From: Acidobacteriaceae bacterium
GTDB taxonomy: Bacteria; Acidobacteriota; Terriglobia; Terriglobales; Acidobacteriaceae
Assembly: GCA_003152195.1 (NCBI GenBank)
Contig: PLZN01000084.1
Coordinates: 1-43,126, forward strand
Length of the DNA: 43,126 nucleotides
Direction: 5' to 3'
The notes under the pieces are model-generated. The model made no database searches and was not told the origin of the DNA. It saw only the letters and a list, made by a program, of their open reading frames with translations. Each line of letters begins with the position of its first letter. The stretch's first letter is position 1. This document shows positions 1-7,897 of this stretch, in pieces. A program made the position numbers and the translations under genes.

Positions 1-2
1 GC

Positions 3-1250
3 GTGCCGGAGACGATGCGCTTTAACGGGAAAGGGTTTGAAAATGAAACCTGGATCCAAACGCCAGGGTTGAATTGCGCCGCGGATTCGAAACCTTATTA
101 CAATGCACGAACCCTTTCCACAGGAGCAGAGGTTTCGCTTTGGATCTGGCAGCAATACCTGGCGACCGGGAATCGCACATTTTTGGCGGCCAACTATCCC
201 GTCATGGCTGCGTCGGCTGAGTTCCTGCTTGCATACGCGAAGAGCGGCCAAGATGGATTGCTACACACGTACCCGTCGAACGCACATGAGACGCAATGGG
301 ATGTGCATGACCCTACGACCGACATCGCTGCGATGCGCTCTCTTTTCCCCGCTGTGCTGAAGGCGGCGCAAACGCTCCACCAAAACTCGCCCCTACTCCG
401 GCGGATTCGTGCGGCCCTCTTGCACCTTACCCAGCTACCTCGAACGGATGATGGAACACAAAAGGAATTGCTCACAGCCTCCGACGACGGTGCCGGACAC
501 GATGTCATCGCAGAGTCCTACGACCCTGGCGCTCCCTCCCACAATACGGAAAACGTCGGCCTGGAACCGGTCTGGCCGTATTGCCTGATCGGGGATGACG
601 GACCGCGGCATGAAGTGGGTGTTCGGACTTATATCCATCGGCCCAACAAGGTCAATGATGACTGGAGCAGCGATCCGATCCAGGCAGCTCGTTTGGGTCT
701 GGCAAGCGAAGTTAGGTCGACACTCATCGAGCTCACGGAAAAGTATCAGGCATACCCCTCCGGCCTTGCAGAATTTATGGGGCCAGAGTTCTATGTGGAG
801 CAGTTCGGCGTGGTGGCTACCGCTCTGCAGGAGGCCTTAGTTCAAGACTATGACGGACTTGTGCGCATCGCCCCGGCCTGGCCCAAGGACTGGGAAGGCG
901 ACGGTACAGTCTATATCCAGCAAGGAAGCAGCGTGGATGTGCAGATGCGTGGCGGGCAGCCGGTTTGGGTGATCATCAGGGCCGGCTTCTCCGGGCTTCT
1001 ACGCGTTCGCAATCCATGGCCTGCTGAGCCGTTTGATGTGACAACAGAAGAGGATCAGCATCGTATCGCCGAAGCAAATGCGAGCACTTCCATTTTGCAA
1101 TTTCGAGTAAGGGCAGGGAAGTCCTACCTGCTTGCGCGCCGCGACAACGTGAATCCGACCCTGCCTCTCGCCGAGAGTTCGCCGCCGACGACCCCAAAAT
1201 TCCTCGGTAACCGCTCGATTGGTTTGGCTAAAGAAGCGCACAAGGAGTAA
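3..1250 (+). CDS. GH95-like glycoside hydrolase, C-terminal part (5' end outside window)
   Basis: The frame is open from the left edge, so the true start probably lies upstream and about 415 residues of the C-terminal part are visible. Residues near 95-115 contain NAHETQWDVHDPTTDIAAM, followed by a helical stretch (LFPAVLKAAQTL). This resembles the (alpha/alpha)6-barrel catalytic domain of family 95 and related glycosidases, in which a conserved Pro/Ser/Asn segment precedes D-x-x-I. A second conserved-looking patch is ENVGLEPVWP near residue 183. The last 100 residues look like the C-terminal beta domain. It probably cleaves a plant or microbial polysaccharide side chain outside the cytoplasm; substrate and family number are inferred. 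It lies 26 bases upstream of the ThuA-like gene on the same strand, so the two may be cotranscribed. Confidence 0.6.
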   Translation: MPETMRFNGKGFENETWIQTPGLNCAADSKPYYNARTLSTGAEVSLWIWQQYLATGNRTFLAANYPVMAASAEFLLAYAKSGQDGLLHTYPSNAHETQWDVHDPTTDIAAMRSLFPAVLKAAQTLHQNSPLLRRIRAALLHLTQLPRTDDGTQKELLTASDDGAGHDVIAESYDPGAPSHNTENVGLEPVWPYCLIGDDGPRHEVGVRTYIHRPNKVNDDWSSDPIQAARLGLASEVRSTLIELTEKYQAYPSGLAEFMGPEFYVEQFGVVATALQEALVQDYDGLVRIAPAWPKDWEGDGTVYIQQGSSVDVQMRGGQPVWVIIRAGFSGLLRVRNPWPAEPFDVTTEEDQHRIAEANASTSILQFRVRAGKSYLLARRDNVNPTLPLAESSPPTTPKFLGNRSIGLAKEAHKE

Positions 1251-1276
1251 AGGAGTATGGTTACTTTTTACATCTC

Positions 1277-2197
1277 ATGACCATTTCTCGAAGGCAATTT
1301 ACGCTACGCTCCCTCGCGCTTTTGGCGGTATCGTTTCGCGATGCGCATTCCCAACCCGCGCAAGCGCGAGTCCTTATCGTTGATGGCGTCAACAATCACG
1401 ACTGGATGACGGCGACGCATGCCATAGCTGAGATCTTGACCGCGACCACCCTATTTTCAGTTGAGGTATCCACGAGCCCACCACGGGGGGCTCCCCAGGA
1501 GGCATGGAATTCCTGGGGCCCCGATTTTTCTCGCTACGACGTGGTGATCAATAACTTTAATGGGGGCGATCAGGCAAATGGAATCGAGTGGCCCCTCAGG
1601 GTTCAAAAATCTCTGGAGAAGTTTGTCCGGGATGGAGGCGGACTGGTCGTCTACCATGCGGCGAACAACGCCTTTCTAACATGGAAGGCATACAACGACA
1701 TGATCGGGTTAGGCTGGCGTTCGAAATCATTTGGACCCGGACTGGCAGTATCCAATGATGACAAGATCGTGGTCATTCCAAAGGGAACAGGGTTGGAGCC
1801 CGGCCATCCTGAACGGTTGGACTTTCAAATCCACGTCCGGGATACCCACCATCCAATTACCGCGGGGATGCCAAGGGTGTGGATGCATCCTTCTGAGCAG
1901 TTGACCCACGGTCAACATGGTCCTGCTGAAGGCTTGACGATTCTTACCTATGCTCATTCGCCTGTCTCGATCCAGAATGAGCCTATGGATTGGGTCCGGC
2001 CCTACGGAAAAGGCCGTGTCTATACCACCATGCTTGGCCATACCTGGGTAGGTGAACCAACACCGAATCTTGATTGTGTGGGCTTTCAAACCCTGCTATC
2101 ACGAGGCGTCCAATGGGCTGCAACAGGAGCTGTCACGATTCCAATCCCGTCGAATTTTCCCGGGCCGGAGGAAGTCTCACTCCGCAAGCTGACCTGA
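1277..2197 (+). CDS. ThuA-like domain protein, exported (Tat-type signal)
   Basis: 306 residues. The N terminus MTISRRQFTLRSLALL has a twin-arginine pattern (SRRQF) followed by a hydrophobic stretch, so Tat export is likely. The mature part matches the trehalose-utilisation ThuA-like, glutamine amidotransferase-type fold: ARVLIVDGVNNHDW at the first strand, RYDVVINNF, LEKFVRDGGGLVVYHAANNAF, and GKGRVYTTMLGHTW near the C terminus. Such proteins in Acidobacteriota are commonly linked to sugar metabolism, but the reaction is not known. A seven-codon mini-ORF (1257-1280) with AAGGAG upstream ends in a TGA overlapping this ATG, so translation may be coupled. Otherwise the start has no well-spaced ribosome binding site. 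Confidence 0.8.
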   Translation: MTISRRQFTLRSLALLAVSFRDAHSQPAQARVLIVDGVNNHDWMTATHAIAEILTATTLFSVEVSTSPPRGAPQEAWNSWGPDFSRYDVVINNFNGGDQANGIEWPLRVQKSLEKFVRDGGGLVVYHAANNAFLTWKAYNDMIGLGWRSKSFGPGLAVSNDDKIVVIPKGTGLEPGHPERLDFQIHVRDTHHPITAGMPRVWMHPSEQLTHGQHGPAEGLTILTYAHSPVSIQNEPMDWVRPYGKGRVYTTMLGHTWVGEPTPNLDCVGFQTLLSRGVQWAATGAVTIPIPSNFPGPEEVSLRKLT

Positions 2198-2333
2198 GAG
2201 GGGCGACACGATTGCACTCTCCGCTGGGGGTCACACGGATCGAACCGCTAGTAGCGCTGAAGCCGGGCGATAGGGGGTCGATTACGGGCTGCTGTTCGGG
2301 TTTGAGATCAATCGTTATGGATGTCCTCGCGTA

Positions 2334-2356
2334 AAGGCCGTTTCTTTCCCGGCCTT
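2334..2356 (-). terminator. Hairpin downstream of the minus-strand gene pair
   Basis: Perfect 7-bp inverted repeat AAGGCCG / CGGCCTT with a 9-nt loop, starting 10 nt after the stop of the gene ending at 2367. On the minus strand the 3' arm is followed by only a short U-rich stretch (TTTACG), so this is a weak intrinsic terminator candidate. Confidence 0.4.
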
Positions 2357-2366
2357 CCGCGCCAAC

Positions 2367-2675
2367 CTAAGCCTCAAGAGCGGCCGCGCGTTGAGCGAGG
2401 AGGGCTTGCCATTTGGCAATCAGGTGCAAGACGGCTACCATTGCGGCCTCGGCGACTGTTCCCGGTCCAAAATGCCCATCTGTCACCGTGTAGCCTATCC
2501 AGTCACCTGGACGCCCTGCAAGCCACACCTTTACATGCCATGCTGCTTCTTCTGTGTACCGCCAACCTGTCACTTCGTAGTCGCCGAACGTGCCACTGCG
2601 AGTCACTTTTCCTTTTGAGGGTTCCATCTCTTCGCCCATTCTCTCGCCACTTTCCGTTCGTATCGTTTGTATCAT
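2367..2675 (-). CDS. Small hypothetical protein (102 aa), coupled to upstream gene
   Basis: No family recognised. Start chosen at 2675 because its ATG overlaps the TGA of the upstream gene (ATGA at 2672-2675), the usual mark of translational coupling. The protein is soluble-looking: an acidic N terminus (GERMGEEME), a middle with regularly spaced Trp and Tyr (FGDYEVTGWRYTEEAAWHVKVW) that reads as antiparallel beta strands, and an Ala-rich amphipathic C-terminal helix (HLIAKWQALLAQRAAALEA). Codon usage looks normal for the window and better than the opposite-strand readings. A hairpin follows the stop. Function unknown. Confidence 0.5.
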   Translation of the reverse strand: MIQTIRTESGERMGEEMEPSKGKVTRSGTFGDYEVTGWRYTEEAAWHVKVWLAGRPGDWIGYTVTDGHFGPGTVAEAAMVAVLHLIAKWQALLAQRAAALEA

Positions 2676-2998
2676 TTTGCCGTGTTGCACTCGTAGCAGT
2701 ACCAGCACCAGAGGTCTCTAGCACCTGGGGCAGTGTTTTTAGGCCGCGTAATTGCCATGTAAGAGTGGGGGTGCCGTTTTTTGGGACAGACCTTCATGCT
2801 GCGGTTGGCAGGGTCAATTTGTTCTAGTGCTGGTGGCACTGCCGGAAGCAAATTGAAATACCCGTATCGCTTTCCATAATAGCGGCCGCCGCTGTCTAGC
2901 GATGCACATTTGAAAATGACTGTAGGCAAAACGGACGATTGCTCAGGCCACATCTTGAAATGATGGCAATCACATAAGGGAACTTTGTCTGCACTCAT
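2672..2998 (-). CDS. Cys-rich small hypothetical protein (108 aa)
   Basis: No family recognised. It carries paired cysteines at both ends: CDC near residue 9-11 and WCWYCYEC near the C terminus, plus single Cys at about 31 and 71. This suggests a zinc-binding or redox-active structural domain. A central region is rich in Tyr, Pro and Leu. It starts with ATG at 2998 without a clear Shine-Dalgarno sequence and ends in a 4-base overlap with the next minus-strand gene, so the two form a small operon. A mobile or accessory origin is possible but not shown. Confidence 0.45.
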   Translation of the reverse strand: MSADKVPLCDCHHFKMWPEQSSVLPTVIFKCASLDSGGRYYGKRYGYFNLLPAVPPALEQIDPANRSMKVCPKKRHPHSYMAITRPKNTAPGARDLWCWYCYECNTAK

Positions 2999-3503
2999 AT
3001 TTCAAGTATGCGCCGAATTGAGCGCTCTGAAGTCTTTGATTACGGGTTTAACGAAGAGAAGTTGCAAAAGCTGGGGCATTCGGCTCGGCGGTCAAGAGAA
3101 CGATAACGCCTTGGACTCGCAGTTTGGGCGGGTCAATCGGGGTTTTCGCGATCCTTCGGGTCGAGCGGAACGTTGATCTGTCGCGAAACTCCTGGACTCC
3201 GGGCCAAATACTGGGCTTAGCGTCCCTGAGAGCCGTCTGGTGAATCAGTCGAGGACGCGTTTCTCAGTTTTCAAGTACTGCTGTGGTCCGGCTTATACCG
3301 TTTCCGAGGCGCCTATCTCATGAACAAAGAGCGATTCGGAACAATTCGTGGTTGGATGTACGTGATCGGGCTTGCAGTCATTGCCAGCGCAGCGTGGTTC
3401 CTGCATCGGTGATTGCAGCTCGCTGGTCACTCCGGTCAGCAACATTTGTTAAGTTCAGAGTGCTAAATCCCTGGCTTCGCCCGAACCCGTTCAAACCCTG
3501 AAA
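2999..3503. other. 505-base stretch with little coding signal
   Basis: It separates the small operon ending at 2367 from the 3' end of the Lnt-like gene. No stable RNA, terminator or repeat is evident. The only item that reads like a gene is a 30-codon ORF at 3320-3412, listed separately. The other open frames have irregular composition. Confidence 0.5.
3320..3412 (+). CDS. Possible 30-residue single-span membrane protein
   Basis: ATG-started ORF. The first 11 residues are basic/polar (MNKERFGTIRG), residues 12-28 form a hydrophobic helix (WMYVIGLAVIASAAWFL), and it ends HR. This is the classic layout of a very small bitopic membrane protein. There is no strong Shine-Dalgarno sequence (CCGAGG lies slightly far upstream) and no partner gene, so it may be chance. 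Confidence 0.28.
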   Translation: MNKERFGTIRGWMYVIGLAVIASAAWFLHR

Positions 3504-4937
3504 TTATTGGCGCAGGCGAAAAACCTGGGTAATACTGAAGACTAGGGTTCCCATGGCAAGCCAAGCGAACCAGTCCCCCAACAAAAGGTAGATAGTCGCG
3601 CTGTGCGCAGCGGGTATGTTCACTACGAGGGCGGGGAAGGGCGCAGAATCGCTGCGTGTTTCCGCAACGATACGGCCTCGGCTGTCGCTCACTGTCAGAT
3701 AACCGTTTTTCGCCGCACGGACAATGCTAAAGCCGTCCTCCACGCCTCGCATCACGGCCATATGACCGTGCCAGCTTCGGTCCAGGTTAAAATCCCATCC
3801 GGGAACGAGCATCAGGCCCACTCCGGCCTTTCCGTATTGACGCGATAATGGGGTGAAGTCCATGTCCTTACAGATTGCGACGCCCCATTTCTGATTGGTT
3901 CTCGACAGTGTTACCAGACCTGTTCCTGGTGTGAGATTCGACTCCATCGGTGGCAGCAGGTGTTGTTTGTTATAGAACAGGGCGGCCGTCATTGGCTGGT
4001 AGATTCGCGCTTGGTTGTATTTATGAGGCGGAACAACGTAAACCTGACCTACGACAAACGTCGAACCCGTTCTGTCGGCTAAGGGTTGAAAGATGGAGTC
4101 CGAATTCTTGCTGTCGGAATCCAGGACCACACCCAACTTCTCAGGAAGCACGATGACTTGAGCACCTCGAGTGGAAAGCTTTTCCGCCTCGCCGGCATAA
4201 CTTCGGAATAAACGCTCCGTGTCTGCCCCATTTCCCGCAACATCGTCGTTGGTTGGCTCGCCGGACGTGATGACTCCTACCTTGACTTGCTGCCCAGGCG
4301 GAGGCATGGCGAGGCGCACGCTGCCGAAGACCAGCACGACAGCGATGGTACCCACGGCCGCCGCTACGATACGCAGCCCTTGTTTAGGGGATGTTATACG
4401 GAGATGCAGGCCGATGGTGATTCCAGCAGGGAAAAGCAGCAGGAGAAAGGTCATGCCCCAGGGTCCGGTGATGGAAGCAAGCTGAAGAAAGGGCAAGAAC
4501 GTCAACTGCGAGTAAGCAAGACTGCCAGCCGTGCCATGAGCGGCCGTGAGATTGCGCACGTACTCCAAAGATACCCATGTTGCCGGAAACGCAAGCAGGC
4601 CAGTCCACAGCGCACCCCGCAGTACTAATGCTCGAAAGAGTAGTACCGCGGTCGCAAAAGCGAGCGCGGCGGTGAAAAAGATGCTTAGCCACACGGCAAA
4701 CGGCAGAACGCGAAAATAGCCCCACAGGTTCAAGCTGCCGAGCAGCCACGCCGCTTCCGCAACCAGCGCCGCGGCCCACCACGGGCGGCGCAGGGCAAAC
4801 AAGAGAACTGGAAGAGGCGCGAACCAGAGCAGCGGCCACCAAGGGTCGAGACCGTTGCCGAACCAGACCAAAAGTGCCGTCGAGAGGACGACCGACGATG
4901 GGACGAGAATGCCGGTCATCTTATTTACGAATGCCAC
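3504..4937 (-). CDS. Apolipoprotein N-acyltransferase-like membrane protein with nitrilase domain
   Basis: 477 residues. About six membrane helices fill residues 8-205 and are followed by a carbon-nitrogen hydrolase domain (about 215-445). A final helix follows near 452-472. The nitrilase catalytic triad is visible as Glu266 (VLPEKLG), Lys324 (FYNKQHLLPP) and Cys356 (GVAICKDMDF). This architecture is that of Lnt, which acylates the N-terminal Cys of lipoproteins at the periplasmic face. However, the CKDMDF motif and the TetR-linked position suggest a paralogue with a more specialised role, not the housekeeping enzyme. The GTG start at 4937 has AGAGG eight bases upstream and overlaps the TetR gene by 17 bases, so they form an operon. 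Confidence 0.75.
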   Translation of the reverse strand: MAFVNKMTGILVPSSVVLSTALLVWFGNGLDPWWPLLWFAPLPVLLFALRRPWWAAALVAEAAWLLGSLNLWGYFRVLPFAVWLSIFFTAALAFATAVLLFRALVLRGALWTGLLAFPATWVSLEYVRNLTAAHGTAGSLAYSQLTFLPFLQLASITGPWGMTFLLLLFPAGITIGLHLRITSPKQGLRIVAAAVGTIAVVLVFGSVRLAMPPPGQQVKVGVITSGEPTNDDVAGNGADTERLFRSYAGEAEKLSTRGAQVIVLPEKLGVVLDSDSKNSDSIFQPLADRTGSTFVVGQVYVVPPHKYNQARIYQPMTAALFYNKQHLLPPMESNLTPGTGLVTLSRTNQKWGVAICKDMDFTPLSRQYGKAGVGLMLVPGWDFNLDRSWHGHMAVMRGVEDGFSIVRAAKNGYLTVSDSRGRIVAETRSDSAPFPALVVNIPAAHSATIYLLLGDWFAWLAMGTLVFSITQVFRLRQ

Positions 4938-5502
4938 GGAGATACCTCTTGATCGATCGGCGGCAGAAGGCGCGGAAGCGGGTAGCTGACATGTCCATCC
5001 GGCCGCCTAGATAGAGCATGGTGAGACCTTGAAACAGCGCTCCGGTCTCGAAGACGATGGGCCAGACATCCTGCCGGCGGAAATATCCAGTCGCCATGCC
5101 TTCCTTTAGCAACTCTGCCATCAGACTTGCAGTAGGAGACTTGCCGGCCTTGAAGTCATGTGGGTACTGGCGGGCACCTTCACGCGGCGTGAGAAACATA
5201 AGCTCGAAAAGCCGTGGAGTCCGCAGCGCAAACGTGAGAAATACGTCGAGGGCCTTCAGAATTCGCGTCTCAATGCCGCCGCTTAAGGATGTGGCCCGCA
5301 ATTGTTCAGACAACTCCCGGAAACCCTCCTCCGCCAGCGCGTTGAGTAGACCTTTGCGATCAGGGTAGTGCCGATAGATCGCCATCGCCGTGAGTCCTAC
5401 CGCTCTGGCGACGCGACGCATTGTCACGGCTTCGATACCCTCTTCGTCCAGTAGGAGGCGAGCGGCGCTGGCGATGCTCCCCGCGGTTGAGTCAACGGTC
5501 AT
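4921..5502 (-). CDS. TetR/AcrR-family transcriptional regulator
   Basis: 193 residues. The N-terminal DNA-binding domain reads AARLLLDEEGIEAVTMRRVARAV and GLTAMAIYRHYPDRKGLL, the typical TetR helix-turn-helix with the Y-R-H-Y-x-x-K signature. The C-terminal part (residues 65-190) is a helical ligand-binding domain resembling the WHG/TetR_C_25-type group. It overlaps and precedes the Lnt-like gene, so it probably controls both. A perfect 15-bp palindrome abuts its start codon, pointing to autorepression. There is no Shine-Dalgarno sequence before the ATG, so a leaderless transcript is possible. Confidence 0.85.
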   Translation of the reverse strand: MTVDSTAGSIASAARLLLDEEGIEAVTMRRVARAVGLTAMAIYRHYPDRKGLLNALAEEGFRELSEQLRATSLSGGIETRILKALDVFLTFALRTPRLFELMFLTPREGARQYPHDFKAGKSPTASLMAELLKEGMATGYFRRQDVWPIVFETGALFQGLTMLYLGGRMDMSATRFRAFCRRSIKRYLRGIRK

Positions 5503-5517
5503 GTATACAGTGTATAC
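5503..5517. promoter_or_regulatory. Palindromic operator of the TetR-Lnt-like operon
   Basis: GTATACAGTGTATAC is a perfect 7-1-7 inverted repeat directly adjacent to the minus-strand start codon at 5502. Its size and position suit a TetR-family dimer repressing its own gene. The site would also overlap the -10 region of a leaderless promoter (TACACT, seven bases before the ATG on the minus strand). Confidence 0.65.
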
Positions 5518-5820
5518 TGAAATCCAAAGTTGGCGCAGTGAGTCACGGTTGTGTCTGCCGCGAACAACGCGGAGTGGTATGGGCAGAATATTCCGGAGGC
5601 ATAGTTGAAGATATTTCCCGGCAACCTAGGCCATTTTGTCTTTGGTTCAGTTTGCACACCGGTGGGTGTGAAGGCTAGTTTGTGTGCCAGGATGCAGAGG
5701 GTGTGAGCCGCGCCGAGGTCCATCGGGAGACAGAACGGTTGGCATTGCAGTTCTTCGATCGAAACCTGGGTATGCATTGATGGAAAATCGGCAGACGCAG
5801 CGGGCTTATCATTCGTTTCG
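5518..5820. other. 303-base intergenic stretch
   Basis: It lies between the TetR operator and the 3' end of the minus-strand secreted protein gene. I see no convincing gene, RNA or repeat. The longest open frame on the minus strand has irregular composition and runs into the operator. Confidence 0.5.
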
Positions 5821-7212
5821 CTAGCGAGACGGAGAGGTCTTCTGCTTAACCTCCGGGCTTTCTAATTGGTTACGACCCGGCGTTGTCGTGACTTCAATAC
5901 GCGTATTTTTCACAAAAACAACATCGTGGCCTCGCGCCAGCCAGAGGTCGTAGAAAGAAAGCGCAGCGCCGTAAATGCCTATACCGGCCGCGACGTTCCG
6001 TGAACTCGCCAGGATGCCGACCACGCGGCCCACAATTCCGAAGCCGTTGGATGCGACAGCGCTATGGCCGGCTAGGCTTCCGTCATTATCGAAAGCACGC
6101 CCGGCGAGTAGGGTCAGTACCAGCGGTACGATCACACGGTTCTGTGATTTGGGCTGTATGCCGCCTTCGGAGTCGATTTGTAAATTTTCTGACTTGTTCG
6201 AATCGACGCCGGCCAAGGTACCTTCGACAGGCTGGGAGAAGCCGCTCGGTAGCTTCAATTGCCGAAATCGAAACCGAAGCTTTCCTTGGCGCCCAAAAGA
6301 ACGAGCTCGTTTCGTCTGCGTGATCTCCCCAATAAGAAGGGAGCCTTGAGGAACCGCAAGGATGTGGTCCGAGTTGAACACCGGCTCCGCGACCAGCGCT
6401 TGGAAAGTGTCACCCGGCTTTTCCTTGGCGGAGCTGATCGTTTGTTCCAGATATGCGTGTATTTGCCATGCGGTCTCTTGATCCGATAGTGCTCCAATCG
6501 GATCCGCCTGCTTGGCTTTTCCCTGAACGACCGGATCATCCGGCGGAATGTTCTTGAGCTTCAGGTCTAGAGGCTGACCCAATTCGACCGTCCATGAAGT
6601 TCCGGTTTCGATCCTTTCCGGGTGATAGGGCAATTGTGTATAGACGAATTGAACCAGCCGGTCGCCTCGACCGGGTTTGGTGAATAGATCGGCGGCATCT
6701 CTCAACCGCTGTTTCTCTTGAGCTATCTGCCGAGCGATGAAAGAGCCTTTCCTCTTGCCGGGCGGAGGGGACAGGCGCAAAATCGGGACGCCATCCTTGG
6801 CGCTATCACTCACAATCGGTTGCAGGGTTCCGTCAGGGAGAACCAACTGATCGAAGCGCACAATCGGGATATGAAATGGCGTGAAATCCCCCCTGAGACG
6901 CGAGCGGATCCGGCGGCTTCGGTCTGAATCGAGTTGAATTACGCTGCCGCGAAGAATCGTGCCCGCCGGGACCGCGATCCGGTTCTCGACGTAGACCGGA
7001 TAAAGCAGGGAACCTTCCAAAGGCTCCCCCGCCTTCATGGGAACGTGCTGAGGCAATTGAACCGAGAGTGAAGTTGTGGAAGGAATCTGGATAGAGATCG
7101 CTTGCCCATGCGAGAAAGCCGGGAGCAGCGCTACAAGAGACGCGAAGGTGAAAGAACGACCTCGTGACCAGATGGCAGAGCTTTTCCGAAGAGTGTAGTC
7201 TCTGGCACTCAT
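5821..7212 (-). CDS. Secreted protein of unknown function, internally repetitive
   Basis: 463 residues from the chosen ATG at 7212. The frame extends to 7356, but residues before this point look non-coding. The new N terminus gives a signal peptide: basic RKSSAIWSRGR, hydrophobic SFTFASLVALLPAF, then SHGQ. The mature part has two related segments, each with a bounded-value phrase: IAVPAGTILRGSVIQL near residue 80 and ILAVPQGSLLIGEI near residue 300. Each is followed by FRF/L-PDG/L-PSG strands. The VPxGTxLxG phrase recalls the beta-rich domain of VirB10/TrbI proteins, but there is no further support. Divergent from blaI, its promoter probably lies within 7213-7452, close to the BlaI operators. 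Confidence 0.65.
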   Translation of the reverse strand: MSARDYTLRKSSAIWSRGRSFTFASLVALLPAFSHGQAISIQIPSTTSLSVQLPQHVPMKAGEPLEGSLLYPVYVENRIAVPAGTILRGSVIQLDSDRSRRIRSRLRGDFTPFHIPIVRFDQLVLPDGTLQPIVSDSAKDGVPILRLSPPPGKRKGSFIARQIAQEKQRLRDAADLFTKPGRGDRLVQFVYTQLPYHPERIETGTSWTVELGQPLDLKLKNIPPDDPVVQGKAKQADPIGALSDQETAWQIHAYLEQTISSAKEKPGDTFQALVAEPVFNSDHILAVPQGSLLIGEITQTKRARSFGRQGKLRFRFRQLKLPSGFSQPVEGTLAGVDSNKSENLQIDSEGGIQPKSQNRVIVPLVLTLLAGRAFDNDGSLAGHSAVASNGFGIVGRVVGILASSRNVAAGIGIYGAALSFYDLWLARGHDVVFVKNTRIEVTTTPGRNQLESPEVKQKTSPSR

Positions 7213-7383
7213 TTCGCTTTTGACCGTACCTCTTGCCGAGTGCTGCCCAAGGCGGCAGGCCGCTGGGCTGACACAGCCGCATTGCCGTTCGGGCTCGTTC
7301 GGGAGTTGGCGGATTCTGTCCGTATGTTCCGTGAACCGCAACGTAAAAATATTCAATTCCTCTCATCAGATGTAGAATTAAGA

Positions 7384-7401
7384 CTCTTTATTCGTTAAGA
7401 G
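7384..7401. promoter_or_regulatory. Candidate BlaI operator 1a (blaI promoter, distal)
   Basis: CTCTTTATTCGTTAAGAG fits RTCTTAA-N4-TTAAGAY with one mismatch in the left arm. It starts 33 bp before a second, perfect copy. Confidence 0.55.
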
Positions 7402-7416
7402 GTGGAATCCACAGTT

Positions 7417-7434
7417 ATCTTAAACTATTAAGAT
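7417..7434. promoter_or_regulatory. Candidate BlaI operator 1b (blaI promoter, proximal)
   Basis: ATCTTAAACTATTAAGAT is a perfect 7-4-7 inverted repeat ending 18 bases before the blaI start codon. The position suits autorepression by a BlaI dimer. Confidence 0.75.
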
Positions 7435-7452
7435 TTCATTTGCGAGGCACCG

Positions 7453-7884
7453 ATGCGAAACGAACTGTTAAAGGTTGCGCGAGGAAAGCAACAGCTTTCC
7501 GTACCGACCGCCGGGGAGATGCGCCTTCTGCAGATTTTATGGGATCGGGAAGAGGCCACCGTTGAGGAGGTGGTCGATGCTCATCCGGAGAAAGAACAGC
7601 CCCACTACAAGACGACACAGACTTTACTCCGTATTATGGAACAGAAGGGTTTTATCACGCATGAGAGTCGAGGCCGCGTCTTCGTCTTCAGGCCGTTGGT
7701 CTCTCGGAAGACCATAGACGACCTGTCGGTACAGGCGCTGGTGTCTCGGAACTTCCACGGATCAGCGGCGGGGCTGCTGATCAAATTGCTGGAAGCCAAT
7801 CCAATCAAAAAGACAGAGCTGGATGAACTCGAAGCGTATGTCCGAGAGTATCGTAAAAGGTACGAGCTAGGCGATCGCGAATAA
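7453..7884 (+). CDS. blaI: BlaI/MecI/CopY-family repressor
   Basis: 143 residues. The winged-helix domain covers residues 17-85: LSVPTAGEMRLLQILWD, ATVEEVVDAH, HYKTTQTLLRIMEQKGFITHE and the wing GRVFVFRPLVSR. The C-terminal third (LSVQALVSRNFHGSAAGLLIKLLE...) is the dimerisation helix pair. In this family DNA binding ends when a partner M56 protease responds to a signal and the repressor is cleaved. The start is supported by GCGAGG five bases upstream. It lies 13 bases before the M56 gene. Two inverted repeats of the window-wide motif precede it, so autoregulation is likely. No beta-lactamase gene is nearby, so the regulated targets are probably different. Confidence 0.93.
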   Translation: MRNELLKVARGKQQLSVPTAGEMRLLQILWDREEATVEEVVDAHPEKEQPHYKTTQTLLRIMEQKGFITHESRGRVFVFRPLVSRKTIDDLSVQALVSRNFHGSAAGLLIKLLEANPIKKTELDELEAYVREYRKRYELGDRE

Positions 7885-7897
7885 CGCAGGGATGCTA

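Noticed and set aside
1257-1280. Seven-codon mini-ORF overlapping the ThuA start as ATGA
   Set aside because: Noted in the ThuA entry, but too short to call as a gene. It could arise by chance between two Shine-Dalgarno-like AGGAG repeats.
2411-2424. TTGCCATTTGGCAA inverted repeat
   Set aside because: It lies inside the coding region of the 102-residue gene and encodes ordinary residues. A single 6-2-6 match there is expected by chance.
2321-2827. 168-codon plus-strand open frame
   Set aside because: It is rich in Arg/Pro/Ser/Leu runs and antisense to the two coupled minus-strand genes, which have better start and overlap evidence.
5814-5831. Hairpin CGTTTCGC/GCGAGACG at the stop codon of the secreted-protein gene
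   Set aside because: The loop is only two bases and no T-run follows, so a terminator is unlikely.
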